Of a DNA stretch of 6,704 nt, positions 5,938-6,704 are shown one piece after another. The notes under the pieces were generated by a model, which worked only from the letters and a program-made list of their open reading frames with translations, ran no database searches and was not told the DNA's origin. The DNA is from an uncultured beta proteobacterium. Its GTDB lineage: Bacteria; Pseudomonadota; Gammaproteobacteria; Burkholderiales; Burkholderiaceae_B. The stretch's first letter is position 1. The number at the start of each line of letters is the position of its first letter. The stretch lies in contig CAIYWO010000306.1 of NCBI GenBank assembly GCA_903929925.1, positions 1 through 6,704 of the forward strand, written 5' to 3'. The position numbers were made by a program, and so were the translations under genes.

Positions 5938-6704
5938 ATCCGTTGCGTTCTTTGTGTTCGATCTTGGTTCTGTTGGGGTTGAGCGGTTGTTTGTTGGGAC
6001 CTGATTACAAGCGCCCAGACATCCCGCTACCAAAAGATTTCAACACAGGTGAGGTCTCGACTACTGCTGCACCGGTGAACATCTCGACCGGTTTAGCGGT
6101 TAAGAAAGACTGGTGGACCCAATTTGGGGATAAGACGTTAGATAGTCTTGTCGAAACAGCACGTCTTGAGAATGCTGATATACAAATTGCGCTGGGACGT
6201 TTAGCGCAAGCAGAGGCGTTAGCTCGACAGGCGGGCGCTGCGCAGTATCCAACGCTTAACATGACAGGCGCTGGCACACGTGCTTCGACGGGAACCTCGG
6301 TGAGCCCGACAGGTATTGGTTTGCAGACGAACACCTCCCAGCTTGGTTTGGCAACCTCCTATGAGCTGGACGTGTGGGGAAGGGTTCGGCGTAGTATCGA
6401 AGCAGCGAGTTCACTTGCGACGGCAAGCGCCTACGACCGGGATAGTATTGCACTGACTATTTCAGCGTTAGTGAGCAACACCTATATGCGCCTGCGGTCT
6501 TTGGATGCGCAGATTATCGTCGTGAGTAATTCTGTGCAGACACGCGCGGACACGTTGCGCGTTGCCCAGGCAAAATTGGCAGGTGGGTTGGTTTCGCCGA
6601 TTGATGTGAATCAGGCGCTTGCTGCGCGTTCGTCATCCCAAGCAACGTTGTCTGAACTTAAGCGTCAGCGCGCAATTGCTCAAAATCAGCTTGGGATTTT
6701 GACG
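5934..6704 (+). CDS. Outer-membrane efflux lipoprotein (NodT/OprM type), 5' part, cut by window edge
   Basis: It forms the trimeric outer-membrane channel of the exporter. The frame runs 257 codons to the window end with no stop; family members are usually about 450-500 aa, so roughly half is present. Seen: a lipoprotein signal peptide (1-18) with lipobox LSGC, giving lipidated Cys19; the typical mature start CLLGPDYKRPDIP (19-31); DWWTQFGD (59-66); LDSLVETARLENADIQIALGRLAQAEALARQAGAAQYPTL (69-108), the first long helix typical of TolC-like proteins; the beta-strand signature YELDVWGRVRRSIEAA (143-158); and a second long helix with an internal-repeat feel, AQAKLAGGLVSPIDVNQALAARSSSQA (211-237). 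GGAG at 5923-5926 sits 7 bases before the ATG, which overlaps the pump stop as ATGA. As the third gene of the operon it supplies the system's own channel, so the pump need not rely on a TolC encoded elsewhere. Confidence 0.95.
   Translation, partial: MNPLRSLCSILVLLGLSGCLLGPDYKRPDIPLPKDFNTGEVSTTAAPVNISTGLAVKKDWWTQFGDKTLDSLVETARLENADIQIALGRLAQAEALARQAGAAQYPTLNMTGAGTRASTGTSVSPTGIGLQTNTSQLGLATSYELDVWGRVRRSIEAASSLATASAYDRDSIALTISALVSNTYMRLRSLDAQIIVVSNSVQTRADTLRVAQAKLAGGLVSPIDVNQALAARSSSQATLSELKRQRAIAQNQLGILT

Noticed and set aside
6005..6453. Antisense open frames opposite the outer-membrane factor
   Set aside because: The plus strand carries a clear lipoprotein signal and the NodT-type signatures through the same stretch; the antisense frames have no independent support.

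Overview
The window looks like a chromosomal segment of a Gram-negative proteobacterium. It encodes a complete tripartite envelope efflux system with an outer-membrane lipoprotein and has a base composition near 50% GC by eye. The protein types (an Amt with a GFAFLELGTVR-KN motif, a NodT-type outer-membrane factor, a HAE-1 pump) are common in Betaproteobacteria. That placement is an inference and cannot be proved from this sequence.

Layout. Positions 1-317, minus strand: the N-terminal third or so of an ammonium transporter (Amt), reading off the left edge. Positions 318-482: a divergent control region with two inverted repeats that resemble NtrC binding sites. One (442-458) is a near-perfect match, the other (within 364-388) is looser, and their centres are 73 bp apart. 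Positions 483-1571, plus strand: an NAD-type isocitrate/isopropylmalate dehydrogenase family enzyme with all core catalytic residues but a substrate-specificity loop that fits none of the classical members. Positions 1572-1645: a short gap with a weak promoter-like element and no terminator. Positions 1646 to the right edge: an RND efflux operon of periplasmic adaptor, inner-membrane HAE-1 pump and NodT-type outer-membrane lipoprotein. Both junctions are ATGA stop/start overlaps, and the last gene is cut by the window end after 257 codons.

How it works together. The three right-hand genes should form one export machine: the proton-driven trimeric pump in the inner membrane, an adaptor bridging the periplasm, and an outer-membrane channel. 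Its substrate is unknown. By eye only two of the six phenylalanines of the AcrB hydrophobic trap are kept, and several features resemble the MexF/OqxB branch. No dedicated regulator of the pump lies in the window. The left side is most simply a nitrogen-controlled ammonium transporter. Because the best NtrC-like site lies only 24 bp before the dehydrogenase start codon, nitrogen status may also affect that enzyme.

I found no RNA genes, mobile elements, CRISPR arrays or clearly new multi-gene system. The most useful leads are the NtrC-like site pair and the unassigned substrate of the dehydrogenase.
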